Positions 13,767-21,104 of a stretch of DNA of 21,104 nucleotides are shown piece by piece. The notes below the pieces were generated by a model, which did not search any database, was not told the DNA's origin, and saw nothing but the letters and a program-made list of their open reading frames with translations. The position numbers and the translations under genes are program-made. The DNA comes from Actinobacteria bacterium UBA5176. GTDB taxonomy: Bacteria > Actinomycetota > UBA4738. Position 1 is the first letter of the stretch. The number at the start of each line of letters is the position of its first letter. The stretch is taken from assembly GCA_002413305.1 (NCBI GenBank), contig DHWS01000006.1, forward strand, positions 1 through 21,104, given 5' to 3'.

Positions 13767-14819
13767 TCAGCAGATGCGGGGGAGCTGCCCGCCGGCCAGC
13801 ATGATCAGTGAGCGTGTCACGCCCAGCCCCGTCTCCATGCGAACCCGCGCGGGACCCGCTTCCACCACGCCCACGATCTCGGCCCGCGCGCCGGCAGGAA
13901 CGCTGCGGGCCGCAGCCAAGACCGACCCCGCATCGCCGGGCGCGACGATCGCAACGCAGACCCCTTCGTTCGCAACATAGACCGGGTCCAGGCCGAGCAT
14001 CTCGCACGCCGCGCGAACCGGCTCCAGCACGGGTAGGTCCTCGTCGCGAACGGTGATCGACACCCCGGACGCTTCCGCCAGCTCGTTCAGCACGCTGGCC
14101 ACGCCGCCGCGGGTCGCGTCGCGCAGGCACCGGACGTCCCCGGCCGCCAGCATCGCCTGGACGAGCCCGGTGAGCGGGGCGGTGTCGCTGGCCACGTCCG
14201 CGTCGAATCCGATCCCGGCTCGCCGGGACATCACCGCGACCCCGTGCGACCCGATCGGCCCGGACACCAGCACGACGTCGCCGGGACGGGCCCGGTCGGG
14301 CCCGATCAGCACGCCGGGCGGGACCAGCCCGATCCCGCTGGTGGTGATGAACACGCCGTCTCCGCTCCCCCGCTCGACGACCTTCGTGTCGCCGGTGACC
14401 AGCTCGACGCCGGCGGTCCTCGCGGCATCGGCCATGGACGCCACGATCCGCCGCAACGTATCCATCGGGAAACCCTCCTCGAGGATGAACGCCGTGGCCA
14501 TATACAGGGGGGTGGCACCCATCATGGCCAGGTCGTTCACCGTGCCGTTGACCGCCAAGGCCCCGATGTCCGACCCGGGGAACTCGGGCGGGTCCACCAC
14601 GAACGAGTCGGTGGTGAAGGCCACGCAGAGCGCGCCCATCTCCACCACGGCGGCGTCGCCGAGCTTCGCCAGCTCCCTCCCGCCGAACGCGGGAACGAAG
14701 ACGGTCCGGATCAGCTCCGCGGTCAGCTTCCCGCCGCTCCCGTGCCCGATCAGCACCGACCCCCCCGGCGGGAGCGGGGCCGGGCACTGCAGGGCGAAGG
14801 CCTCGCCGGCACCGGTCAC
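13767..14819 (-). CDS. hypE: Hydrogenase maturation protein HypE
   Basis: A 350-residue protein of the PurM/AIR-synthase-like fold. HypE dehydrates a carbamoyl group, received from HypF on its C-terminal cysteine, to a thiocyanate that supplies the CN- ligands of the NiFe site. Seen here: [14 protein letters not shown] near the N-terminus, [42 protein letters not shown] and the terminal PRIC, with the acceptor cysteine as last residue. The GTG at 14819 shares GTGA with the hypD stop and has GAGGAGG 7 bases upstream in the end of hypD. It is the last gene of the operon before two hairpins. About 25 residues precede IGHGSGGK, a little longer than usual. Confidence 0.97.
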   Translation of the reverse strand: MTGAGEAFALQCPAPLPPGGSVLIGHGSGGKLTAELIRTVFVPAFGGRELAKLGDAAVVEMGALCVAFTTDSFVVDPPEFPGSDIGALAVNGTVNDLAMMGATPLYMATAFILEEGFPMDTLRRIVASMADAARTAGVELVTGDTKVVERGSGDGVFITTSGIGLVPPGVLIGPDRARPGDVVLVSGPIGSHGVAVMSRRAGIGFDADVASDTAPLTGLVQAMLAAGDVRCLRDATRGGVASVLNELAEASGVSITVRDEDLPVLEPVRAACEMLGLDPVYVANEGVCVAIVAPGDAGSVLAAARSVPAGARAEIVGVVEAGPARVRMETGLGVTRSLIMLAGGQLPRIC

Positions 14820-15925
14820 GTTCGAACCTCCTCGACCCGGCGGGTGCGCCCGGCCAGGAAGTAGGCCGCACAGGCCCCTTCGGGCGAAACCATGGGCGCC
14901 CCCAGCGGGTGCTCGGGGCTGCACTCCGTCCCGAACGCCGGGCACTGGTCCGGCTTCGCCCTGCCGATAAGGACCTGGCCCGCGATGCAGCGTTCGGACT
15001 CCTCGGCCTCCGGCCCCTGGGCGGGGAACAGCACCTCCGCGTCGTGCGCGCGGTACGCCTCCCGCAGCCGGAGCCCGCTCGCGGGGATCACGCCGAGGCC
15101 CCGCCATGCCCGATCGCAGGGCTCGAAGACCTCGGCCAGGACCTGCTGGGCAGGGAGGTTCCCGGCCCGCTGGACGCTCCGGACGTACTGGTTCTCCACC
15201 TCCGCCCGTCCCGACTCGAGCTGCTCGACGACCATCCGGATGCCCTCCAGCAGGTCGAGCGGTTCGAAGCCCGTGACCACGATCGGCACGTGGAAGGCGC
15301 CGGCGATCGGCTCGTACTCGGTCCAGCCGGCGATCGTGCAGACGTGGCCGGGGGCAAGGAACCCCTGCACGCGGTTGCCCGGCGCGGCGAGCACGGCCAG
15401 CATCGCGGGCGGGACCAACACGTGGGCGACCAGCAGCGCGAAGTTCTCGACGCCGAGGGCCTTCGCCTGTCGTACCGCCATGGCGTTGGCCGGCGCGGTC
15501 GTCTCGAACCCGACAGCGAAGAAGACGACGATCTTGTCCGGCTCGCGCCGGGCGATGGCCAGGGCGTCCATCGGCGAGTACACCACACGCGCATCCGCCC
15601 CGGCCGCCCGAGCCTGGAACAGGTCCTCCTTCGAGCCCGGTACCCGGAGCATGTCGCCGAACGAACACAGGATGGTCCCCGGGCGCTTGGCGATGGCGAT
15701 GGCTCGGTCGATCACCGCCAACGGCGTCACGCACACCGGGCAGCCCGGCCCGTGCACGAGGTCGACCTCCGCCGGCAGCAACTGGTCGATGCCCTGGCGG
15801 ATCAGCGTGTGCGTCTGGCCCCCGCAGACCTCCATGATCGTCCAGGGCCGTGTGACGGTGGCGGCGATGTCCGCGAGGAGCGCCCTCGCGATCCGCGTGT
15901 CCCGGTATTCGTCGACGTACCTCAC
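14816..15925 (-). CDS. hypD: Hydrogenase maturation protein HypD
   Basis: A 369-residue iron-sulfur scaffold on which, with HypC, the Fe(CN)2CO unit is assembled. All hallmark blocks are present: [27 protein letters not shown] with the redox-active cysteines, [18 protein letters not shown] and the C-terminal four-cysteine [4Fe-4S] set ([20 protein letters not shown] and PEGACAAYF). Length is typical. The GTG at 15925 overlaps the hypC stop as GTGA, with GGAGG in the end of hypC as the ribosome site. The order hypC-hypD-hypE is the canonical one. Confidence 0.97.
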   Translation of the reverse strand: MRYVDEYRDTRIARALLADIAATVTRPWTIMEVCGGQTHTLIRQGIDQLLPAEVDLVHGPGCPVCVTPLAVIDRAIAIAKRPGTILCSFGDMLRVPGSKEDLFQARAAGADARVVYSPMDALAIARREPDKIVVFFAVGFETTAPANAMAVRQAKALGVENFALLVAHVLVPPAMLAVLAAPGNRVQGFLAPGHVCTIAGWTEYEPIAGAFHVPIVVTGFEPLDLLEGIRMVVEQLESGRAEVENQYVRSVQRAGNLPAQQVLAEVFEPCDRAWRGLGVIPASGLRLREAYRAHDAEVLFPAQGPEAEESERCIAGQVLIGRAKPDQCPAFGTECSPEHPLGAPMVSPEGACAAYFLAGRTRRVEEVRT

Positions 15926-16185
15926 GGCGCGCCCTCCGGGACCGGCAGGTCGATGCCCTCCAGGTTCCCCATCTCGGCGAGCAGCGCGTACGACCGGGCC
16001 GCCGAATCCTCGTCCACGATGGAGATCGCGAACCCGACGTGGACGATCACGTAGGTGCCGACGGCGGCCTCCGGAGCGTACTGGAGGCAGGCCTCGCGGC
16101 GGATCCCTCCGAAGTCCACCGTGCCCATGCGCAAACCTTCGCGTTCGAACACCTCGGTGATCCTGCCGGGGACGCCGAGACACAT
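15922..16185 (-). CDS. hypC: Hydrogenase maturation chaperone HypC
   Basis: An 87-residue protein starting MCLGVPGRI, the conserved HypC/HupF N-terminus whose Cys2 carries the iron unit and contacts the hydrogenase large-subunit precursor and HypD. The small beta-barrel continues with [12 protein letters not shown] and [17 protein letters not shown], all standard. It starts 3 bases after the hypF stop and overlaps hypD by 4 bases. Only one hypC-type gene is seen, fitting a single hydrogenase. Confidence 0.96.
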   Translation of the reverse strand: MCLGVPGRITEVFEREGLRMGTVDFGGIRREACLQYAPEAAVGTYVIVHVGFAISIVDEDSAARSYALLAEMGNLEGIDLPVPEGAP

Positions 16186-16188
16186 CGG

Positions 16189-18540
16189 TCACGCCCCCCC
16201 GATCCGGGCCGCGGCCACCAGAGCCTGCCCCAGGGCGATGCCGCCGTCCCCCACCGGGACCTGGTGAGGGAGGAAGACCTCGAAGTCGCAGGAGCCCAGG
16301 CGCGCGGCGAGGTCCGAGGCGAACAGGTCGTTGGCGAACACCCCTCCCGAGAGGGCCACCCGGTTCAGGCCGGTCTGACCGCGGATCAACCGGGTCACCG
16401 AGACCGTGGCAGCGGTGAGCGTTCGGTGGAACCGGCCGGCCACCTCGCTCGCGTGGCGTCCCCGGGCCAGATCCCTCACCACCGCGGCGATCAGCGGCCG
16501 GGTGTCAACGACGACCTCGCCCGCCTCCATACCCACCTCGAAGGGGTACTCGTAGGTGGCCGACGGGTCGGCGGCCTCTTCGAGCAGCATGGCCGGCTGG
16601 CCCTCGAAGCTCGCCCGGCGACACACGCCCGTCAGGGCGGAGATGGCGTCGAACAACCGCCCGGCCGAGCTGGTCAGCGGCGAATTGAACCCGGATCCGA
16701 TCTGCTGGAGAACCGCCTTGACGTCCGACCGGTCCTTCCCGAGGATCCGCAGCGCCTCCTTGAGCACGTCCGCGTCGGCCGCGTGGGCCAGCGCCATGCG
16801 GATGGGGTTGCGGACCGCCGCATCGGCCCCCGGCTGCCGGACCTGGCGGAGGTGCCCCACCCGTTCGGCCGTCGCCAGGCTGGCCACGAGGAACTCCCCA
16901 CCCCACGAGGTCCCGTCGTCGCCCAGCCCGAATCCATCGAAGGCGATCCCGATGACCCGTCCGTCGACCAGTCCGTGCTCGGCCATCACCGCCGCCACGT
17001 GGGCGTGATGGTGCTGAACGGCCACGGCCGGGATCCCGGCGGCCGCGGCGACCTCCTGGGCGAACCGGGTCGACAGGAAGTCCGGGTGCAGGTCGTGCGC
17101 CACCGCTTCCGGTTCGATCTCGAAGAGGGCCCGGGACCGGTCGAACGCCTCGCGGTAGGCGTGCATCGCCTCCTCGGAATCCAGGTCCCCGATGTGCTGG
17201 GAGAGGAATGCCCGTCGTCCAGCGGCGAGACAGAACGCCCCGTGGAGCTCTGCCCCCGCGCCGAACACCGGTGGAACGAGGGCGGCTAGTTCGATCGGGG
17301 ACGGGGCGAAGCCTCGCGCCCGGCGCAATACGTAGAGGGACGTCCCGCGAACCTTCGCCACGGAGTCGTCGTACCGCGCGACGATCTCCCGGTTGTGGGT
17401 CAGGAAGGCGTCGGCGACCCCGGTCAGCCGGCGCCGGGCCTGCGCGTCGGTCACGCAGATCGGCTCGTCCGTCCGGTTCCCGCTGGTCATGACCAGCGGG
17501 CGGTTCGCGGCGCGAAGGAGCAGGTGGTGCAGGGGCGTGGCCGGCAGCATCGCGCCCTGGCGGCCGAAGCCGGGAGCGACGAACGGGGACAGTCCACCCC
17601 GGTCCTCGACCAGGACGATCGGGGCTTGCGGCGACGACAGGAGCTGCGCTTCGCCCGGCGTGACGTCGAACAGTTCTGCCGCCATATCCAGGGTCGGCAC
17701 CATGACGGCGAACGGCTTGTCGGGCCGGCCCTTGCGGCGGCGAAGCTCGGCCACCGCCCGGTCGTTCCGGGCGTCGCAGGCCAGGTGGAAGCCGCCGAGC
17801 CCCTTCACCGCCACGATCCGGCCCTCGGCGAGCAGCGCGGCTGCCGTCTCCACCGGAGCGCCCGGAAGCGGCCCCCACACCGCATCGAGGAGGGTGAGGT
17901 GGGGGCCGCATTCGGGGCACGCCACCGGCTCGGCATGGAAGCGCCGGTCGGCCGGATCGCGGTACTCGCGGGCGCAGGGCTCGCACAGCGGGAACGCGCG
18001 CATGCTGGTCCGGTCCCGGTCGTACGGGAGGGATTCGATGATCGTGAACCGCGGACCGCAATCCGTGCAATTGATGAAGGGATACCCGAACCGCCGGTCG
18101 GCCGGGTCGAACAGCTCCGCCAGACAGGCGGGGCAGGTGGCGACGTCTGGCGAGACGAGGTGGTCGCCTTCCCCTTCGGCTTCGATGCTGGACTCGACCT
18201 CGAACCGGGCCATGCCCACCGGCTGCCGCGGCCACCACCGGACGGACTCGACGGATGCCAGCGGTGGCGCCTGGGCGGAGAGGTCGCGGCAGAACGCGTC
18301 CAGTGCCGCCGGCTCGCCCTCGACGACCACTTCGACCATCCCACTCCGGTTCAGTACCCAGCCGGTCAGGCCGTACCGCTGGGCCAGTCGCCAGACGAAA
18401 GGCCGGAAGCCGACCCCTTGGACCAGGCCGGTCACCTCGATCAGGCGGCCCGCCGGGACCCAGGCCACGGGAGAGAGTGCCGGAGGGGCCGGGTCGCCCG
18501 GATCGGCGCCTGGGGCCACGGTCGCCGGGCGGGCCTTCAC
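16189..18540 (-). CDS. hypF: Carbamoyltransferase HypF
   Basis: A 783-residue protein that makes the carbamoyl group from carbamoyl phosphate and ATP and transfers it to HypE. Domains in order: acylphosphatase ([16 protein letters not shown] near 40-55); two zinc-finger-like units with [33 protein letters not shown] and ACPECGP; the YrdC-like domain ([34 protein letters not shown]); and the Kae1/TobZ-like domain ([53 protein letters not shown]). The frame is open far upstream, but the GTG at 18540 is chosen because it shares GTGA with the protease stop and leaves only about 30 residues before the acylphosphatase domain. Confidence 0.97.
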   Translation of the reverse strand: MKARPATVAPGADPGDPAPPALSPVAWVPAGRLIEVTGLVQGVGFRPFVWRLAQRYGLTGWVLNRSGMVEVVVEGEPAALDAFCRDLSAQAPPLASVESVRWWPRQPVGMARFEVESSIEAEGEGDHLVSPDVATCPACLAELFDPADRRFGYPFINCTDCGPRFTIIESLPYDRDRTSMRAFPLCEPCAREYRDPADRRFHAEPVACPECGPHLTLLDAVWGPLPGAPVETAAALLAEGRIVAVKGLGGFHLACDARNDRAVAELRRRKGRPDKPFAVMVPTLDMAAELFDVTPGEAQLLSSPQAPIVLVEDRGGLSPFVAPGFGRQGAMLPATPLHHLLLRAANRPLVMTSGNRTDEPICVTDAQARRRLTGVADAFLTHNREIVARYDDSVAKVRGTSLYVLRRARGFAPSPIELAALVPPVFGAGAELHGAFCLAAGRRAFLSQHIGDLDSEEAMHAYREAFDRSRALFEIEPEAVAHDLHPDFLSTRFAQEVAAAAGIPAVAVQHHHAHVAAVMAEHGLVDGRVIGIAFDGFGLGDDGTSWGGEFLVASLATAERVGHLRQVRQPGADAAVRNPIRMALAHAADADVLKEALRILGKDRSDVKAVLQQIGSGFNSPLTSSAGRLFDAISALTGVCRRASFEGQPAMLLEEAADPSATYEYPFEVGMEAGEVVVDTRPLIAAVVRDLARGRHASEVAGRFHRTLTAATVSVTRLIRGQTGLNRVALSGGVFANDLFASDLAARLGSCDFEVFLPHQVPVGDGGIALGQALVAAARIGGA

Positions 18541-19013
18541 ACCGCCATCCCTTCGACCAGCCGGCCGGCTTCGGCGAGGATGGCGCCCACCAGGACCGGA
18601 AGGCCGGCCCCCGCCCGTTCCGAGAGGCCGGCGCCGATGGAGACGTCCTCGACCTCCAGGCCGAGGAAGGTGACCTCGGGCACCTCGCCCAGCGCGCCTG
18701 CCAGCCGGACGGCCTCGGCGAGGTTCATGCCGTGCGACGAGATCGACGCCGAACCCGCGACGGGGAGGTTCCCGTCGACAGCCCGGAGTCGGACGACCCG
18801 CCCAGGCCGCCGGGGACCACGGCAGACGACCGCGTCGACCACGATGGCCGCGTCGGCGCCGTGCAGGAGGTCGAGCACGTGGAAGCCGGTCGGGGCCTCC
18901 ACGACCTCGACGCCCGGGATCAGCTCCAGGATGGGCCGGGCCCGCCGAACGGCCAGGAGCCCAGCGGCGTCGTCGCGGGCGTCCAGGTTCCCGCAGGCGA
19001 TCACGCGGAGCAT
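18537..19013 (-). CDS. [NiFe]-hydrogenase maturation protease (peptidase M52 family)
   Basis: A 158-residue endopeptidase that removes the C-terminal tail of the nickel-loaded large subunit. It has CGNLDARDDAAG near the N-terminus (the GN...DDxxG-type motif), VVDAVVC at 58-64 and SSHGMNLAEA at 92-101. By comparison with HybD, the nickel-sensing residues would be D15, D60 and H94; D15 replaces the Glu of HybD, as in many family members. The ATG at 19013 lies inside the end of the large subunit gene (13-base overlap), so enzyme and substrate are made from coupled cistrons. Specificity for this hydrogenase is inferred from that position. Confidence 0.92.
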   Translation of the reverse strand: MLRVIACGNLDARDDAAGLLAVRRARPILELIPGVEVVEAPTGFHVLDLLHGADAAIVVDAVVCRGPRRPGRVVRLRAVDGNLPVAGSASISSHGMNLAEAVRLAGALGEVPEVTFLGLEVEDVSIGAGLSERAGAGLPVLVGAILAEAGRLVEGMAV

Positions 19014-20341
19014 CGGCGCCCCCGCTCGGGAACACGTTCCATGTCCAGCGTGAGGAAGTGGGTGGCACACGAGATGCAGGGGTCGTAGTTGCGCACCACC
19101 ATCTCGCACAGGCGGGTGAGCTCCTCGTCGTCCCGGTCCAGGACGGTCGGGATGAACGCCCGGAGGTCGTCCTCCATGTGCCGCAGGTTCTGGGACGTTG
19201 GCGGGACGATCTTCGCCGCGAGGATCGAGCCGTCCGCGTCGACGTCGTACCGGTGGTAGAGGATGCCTCGCGGCGCCTCGGTGATCCACGTGGCGCGCCC
19301 GGCGCGGGGGGCCACCGGCACGCGGGGGGGCTCCGGTTGCACGTAGGCGCGGACGATCTCGGATGCTTCCTGGATGGCCAGCACCGTCTCCACCACCCGG
19401 GCGGCGATCGAGGCGAACGGATCGTCGGTCGGGAGCGGCAGGTGGGCCAGCGTCGCGGCCTCCCGGGCCAGGGGGGTGAAGTGCTCGGCGTTCAGGTTCG
19501 CCCTGGCCAGGGGGCCCACGAAGTACGACCCGCCGCCGGCCGCGAACCGGGAATGCAGCGCGTTCGAGTGCGGGACCTGCAGCTCCTCGCTCACCGCTTC
19601 GAACTCGGCGGCGGCGAACTCCTTCCCGTGCGTGGACCGCACGATCCCTTCGTTGACGGGATACTCGTCCGGGTGGGTGAGGGCCACCAGCTCGGTCTCC
19701 CGGGCGAAGACCGGCCGGGGCAGGCCGCCTACCCACTCGGCCACGCCGAGGATCTGGCGCTCGGCCTCCTCCAGACGGGGCAGGAAAGCCTGCAGCTCGA
19801 TCCGACGAGGGGCCTTGGAGAACCCGCCCACCACGGGGGAGACCGGGTGGATCTCCCGGCCGCCGATCGCCGCCATCAGATCGTTCCCCAGGCGCTTCAG
19901 CGCCAGGCCACGCTCCAGGGCGGCTCGCTCGCCGTTCGCCATGGCGATGGCGCTCTCGTAGCCGAGGAAGTCCGGGGCGGCCAGCAGGTGGACGTGCAGC
20001 ATGTGGCTTTCGATCCACTCCGCCAGGTACAGGAGGCGGCGAAGCTCGCGCGTGCCGGGCGAGACGTGGACTCCGAAGAGCTCCTCCAGCCCGTGGATCG
20101 CGCTCATCTGGTAGGCGACCGGGCAGATCCCGCAGATGCGGGGCACGATGTCGGGCACCTCGGAGAAGTGGCGGCCGGCCAGGAAGGACTCGAAGAACCG
20201 GGGCGGCTCGTAGATCTCCAGGCGGAGGTCGTCGATGTGGTCGCCGTGGAGCTTCACGTGCAGCGCGCCCTCGCCCTCGACCCGGGCCAGGGAGGCCACC
20301 TCGACCACGCGGTTCGGCGTTCGCGATTCGCGGTGGGTCAC
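19001..20341 (-). CDS. [NiFe]-hydrogenase large (alpha) subunit, group 3b-like
   Basis: A 446-residue catalytic subunit. The N-terminal nickel-ligand motif is PRICGICPVAYQMSA (C70 and C73), the C-terminal one DPCISCATH (C422 and C425, H428). Eighteen residues follow H428, the tail expected to be cut off by the protease encoded next. The RICGICPVAYQ...A-H-G-L-E wording and the length resemble the cytoplasmic, NADP-linked group 3b (sulfhydrogenase-type alpha) enzymes rather than membrane-bound uptake types. The GTG at 20341 shares GTGA with the small-subunit stop. Assignment to NiFe hydrogenase is certain; the subgroup is from motif memory and needs a tree. Confidence 0.95.
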   Translation of the reverse strand: MTHRESRTPNRVVEVASLARVEGEGALHVKLHGDHIDDLRLEIYEPPRFFESFLAGRHFSEVPDIVPRICGICPVAYQMSAIHGLEELFGVHVSPGTRELRRLLYLAEWIESHMLHVHLLAAPDFLGYESAIAMANGERAALERGLALKRLGNDLMAAIGGREIHPVSPVVGGFSKAPRRIELQAFLPRLEEAERQILGVAEWVGGLPRPVFARETELVALTHPDEYPVNEGIVRSTHGKEFAAAEFEAVSEELQVPHSNALHSRFAAGGGSYFVGPLARANLNAEHFTPLAREAATLAHLPLPTDDPFASIAARVVETVLAIQEASEIVRAYVQPEPPRVPVAPRAGRATWITEAPRGILYHRYDVDADGSILAAKIVPPTSQNLRHMEDDLRAFIPTVLDRDDEELTRLCEMVVRNYDPCISCATHFLTLDMERVPERGRRCSA

Positions 20342-21104
20342 GGCTGGCTCCCCGCGGGCGCGTGCCGGTCGGACAGGTCCCCGGCCGCGGCGACCAGGAG
20401 GTCCGGGGCCCATCCGTTGATGAACCGGAACCGGTCCGCCGCCTCGTTGCGGGATAGGCCGAGCCGCCGGAACTCCTCGGTCATGCTCTCGGTGTTGGGC
20501 GAGCGCGACGGGCCGAAGCAGCCGTAGCAGGCCCGCCCGAAGCCCGGGCACAGCGCGCCGCACCCGGTCCGGGTGACCGGTCCCAGGCAGGGCTCGCCTT
20601 TGGCCACCAGCACGCAGACGAACCCGCGTCGCTTGCATTCGTTGCACACGGTCGCGGTGGACAGACGCGGGACGACGCCCCGAAGCAGCGAGGTGAGGGC
20701 GCCCAGGAGCTGCCCGCGGTCGATGGGGCATCCCTGGAGCTCGAGGTCCACCCGGACGTGGGCCGAGACCGGCGTGGAAGTGTCCAGCGACCGGATGTAC
20801 TCAGGGTTGGGGTAGACGGTGGCCACGTGGGAGCCGTCGCGCTTCCAGTTCCGAAGCGCCTGGATCCCGCCGGCCGTCGCGCAGGCCCCGATGGCGATCA
20901 GAACCTTCGATGCCGCCCGGATCTCCTTGATCTCTTCGACCTGCTGCGGCGTGGAGATCGAACCCTCGACCAGCGTGATGTCGTACGGGCCGGGCTCCTC
21001 GTGGCTGCGAGCCTCCCGGAAGTACACGATGTCGACCGCGCCGGCCAGCTGCAGCAGGGCCTCTTCGGCGTCCAGAAGCTGGAGCTGGCAGCCGTCGCAG
21101 GACG
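20338..21104 (-). CDS. [NiFe]-hydrogenase small (delta) subunit, group 3b-like (5' end outside window)
   Basis: 254 residues are visible, and the N-terminus lies beyond the right edge. The visible part opens with SCDGCQLQLLDAEEALL, the proximal [4Fe-4S] C-x2-C motif. It continues with VEGSIST, IAIGACATAGGIQALRN and LQGCPIDRGQLL, then the cysteine-rich end CNECKRRGFVCV, CLGPVTRTGCGALCPG and CYGCFGP for further [4Fe-4S] clusters. No twin-arginine signal or C-terminal anchor is visible at the readable end, agreeing with a cytoplasmic enzyme. In group 3b operons the diaphorase-type and iron-sulfur subunits are usually encoded just upstream; here that would be off the window. Confidence 0.95.
   Translation of the reverse strand, partial: SCDGCQLQLLDAEEALLQLAGAVDIVYFREARSHEEPGPYDITLVEGSISTPQQVEEIKEIRAASKVLIAIGACATAGGIQALRNWKRDGSHVATVYPNPEYIRSLDTSTPVSAHVRVDLELQGCPIDRGQLLGALTSLLRGVVPRLSTATVCNECKRRGFVCVLVAKGEPCLGPVTRTGCGALCPGFGRACYGCFGPSRSPNTESMTEEFRRLGLSRNEAADRFRFINGWAPDLLVAAAGDLSDRHAPAGSQP

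Noticed and set aside
13383..13811. 142-codon plus-strand frame overlapping the ORF at 13426 and the end of hypE
   Set aside because: Runs through both hairpins and into the antisense of hypE; Arg/Gly/Pro-rich, no motif.
17395..19053. 552-codon open frame on the plus strand across hypF and the protease
   Set aside because: Antisense to two genes with full motif support; low-complexity translation, no ribosome site.
1..21104. tRNA/rRNA genes, CRISPR arrays, insertion sequences, attachment sites
   Set aside because: No regularly spaced direct-repeat array, no transposase or integrase reading frame, no terminal inverted repeats and no tRNA-like cloverleaf were noticed in the gaps between genes.

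Overview
The window is very GC-rich, uses many GTG starts, and encodes a DUF4193-type zinc-ribbon protein, a family known mainly from Actinomycetota. Gene starts are often preceded by TAnnnT -10 hexamers. Together these point to an actinobacterial chromosome, probably an uncultivated aerobic or facultative soil or subsurface lineage. I cannot name the species.

Layout. (1) 1-2.6 kb: the end of pntB (proton-translocating transhydrogenase beta subunit), an acetyl-CoA hydrolase/CoA-transferase family gene, a convergent CoA-binding protein and a small cysteine-rich protein built from two copies of one motif. (2) 2.6-5.3 kb, minus strand: a P2A Ca2+-type ATPase with an apparent single-base frameshift just before membrane segment M5. 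(3) 5.4-8.5 kb, minus strand: an operon encoding three small exported or membrane-anchored proteins (called C, A1 and B1 here), an ApbE-like flavin transferase and a five-helix heme-b ferric-reductase-like protein. It is divergent from (4) an OmpR-type response regulator and histidine kinase (8.6-10.6 kb). (5) 10.7-12.6 kb: a DUF4193 protein, a CBS-CBS-BON protein, a cysteine-rich small protein and a stand-alone Lrp/AsnC ligand-binding (RAM) domain. (6) 12.8-13.3 kb: a second overlapping gene pair, A2-B2, paralogous to A1-B1, followed by a doubtful ORF and two strong hairpins. (7) 13.8-21.1 kb, minus strand: a [NiFe]-hydrogenase operon in transcription order small subunit (5' end outside the window), large subunit, maturation protease, hypF, hypC, hypD, hypE.

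How they may work together. The hydrogenase resembles group 3b (NADP-linked, cytoplasmic) enzymes, and the operon carries most of its own maturation genes; hypA and hypB are not visible. A transhydrogenase at the other edge would fit NADPH-linked redox balancing, but that link is only inference. The most unusual part is 5.4-13.3 kb: a two-component system, a heme-b membrane protein, an ApbE protein with no visible FMN-acceptor protein, and a duplicated two-gene small-protein cassette whose B members are both exactly 104 residues and both carry TGGSHP at or near the C-terminus. An 11-bp-spaced triple CCTGA repeat lies upstream of A2-B2, and a related 11-mer lies upstream of the C-A1-B1 operon, suggesting that the same regulator controls both. 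I propose this as a candidate undescribed membrane redox or envelope system.
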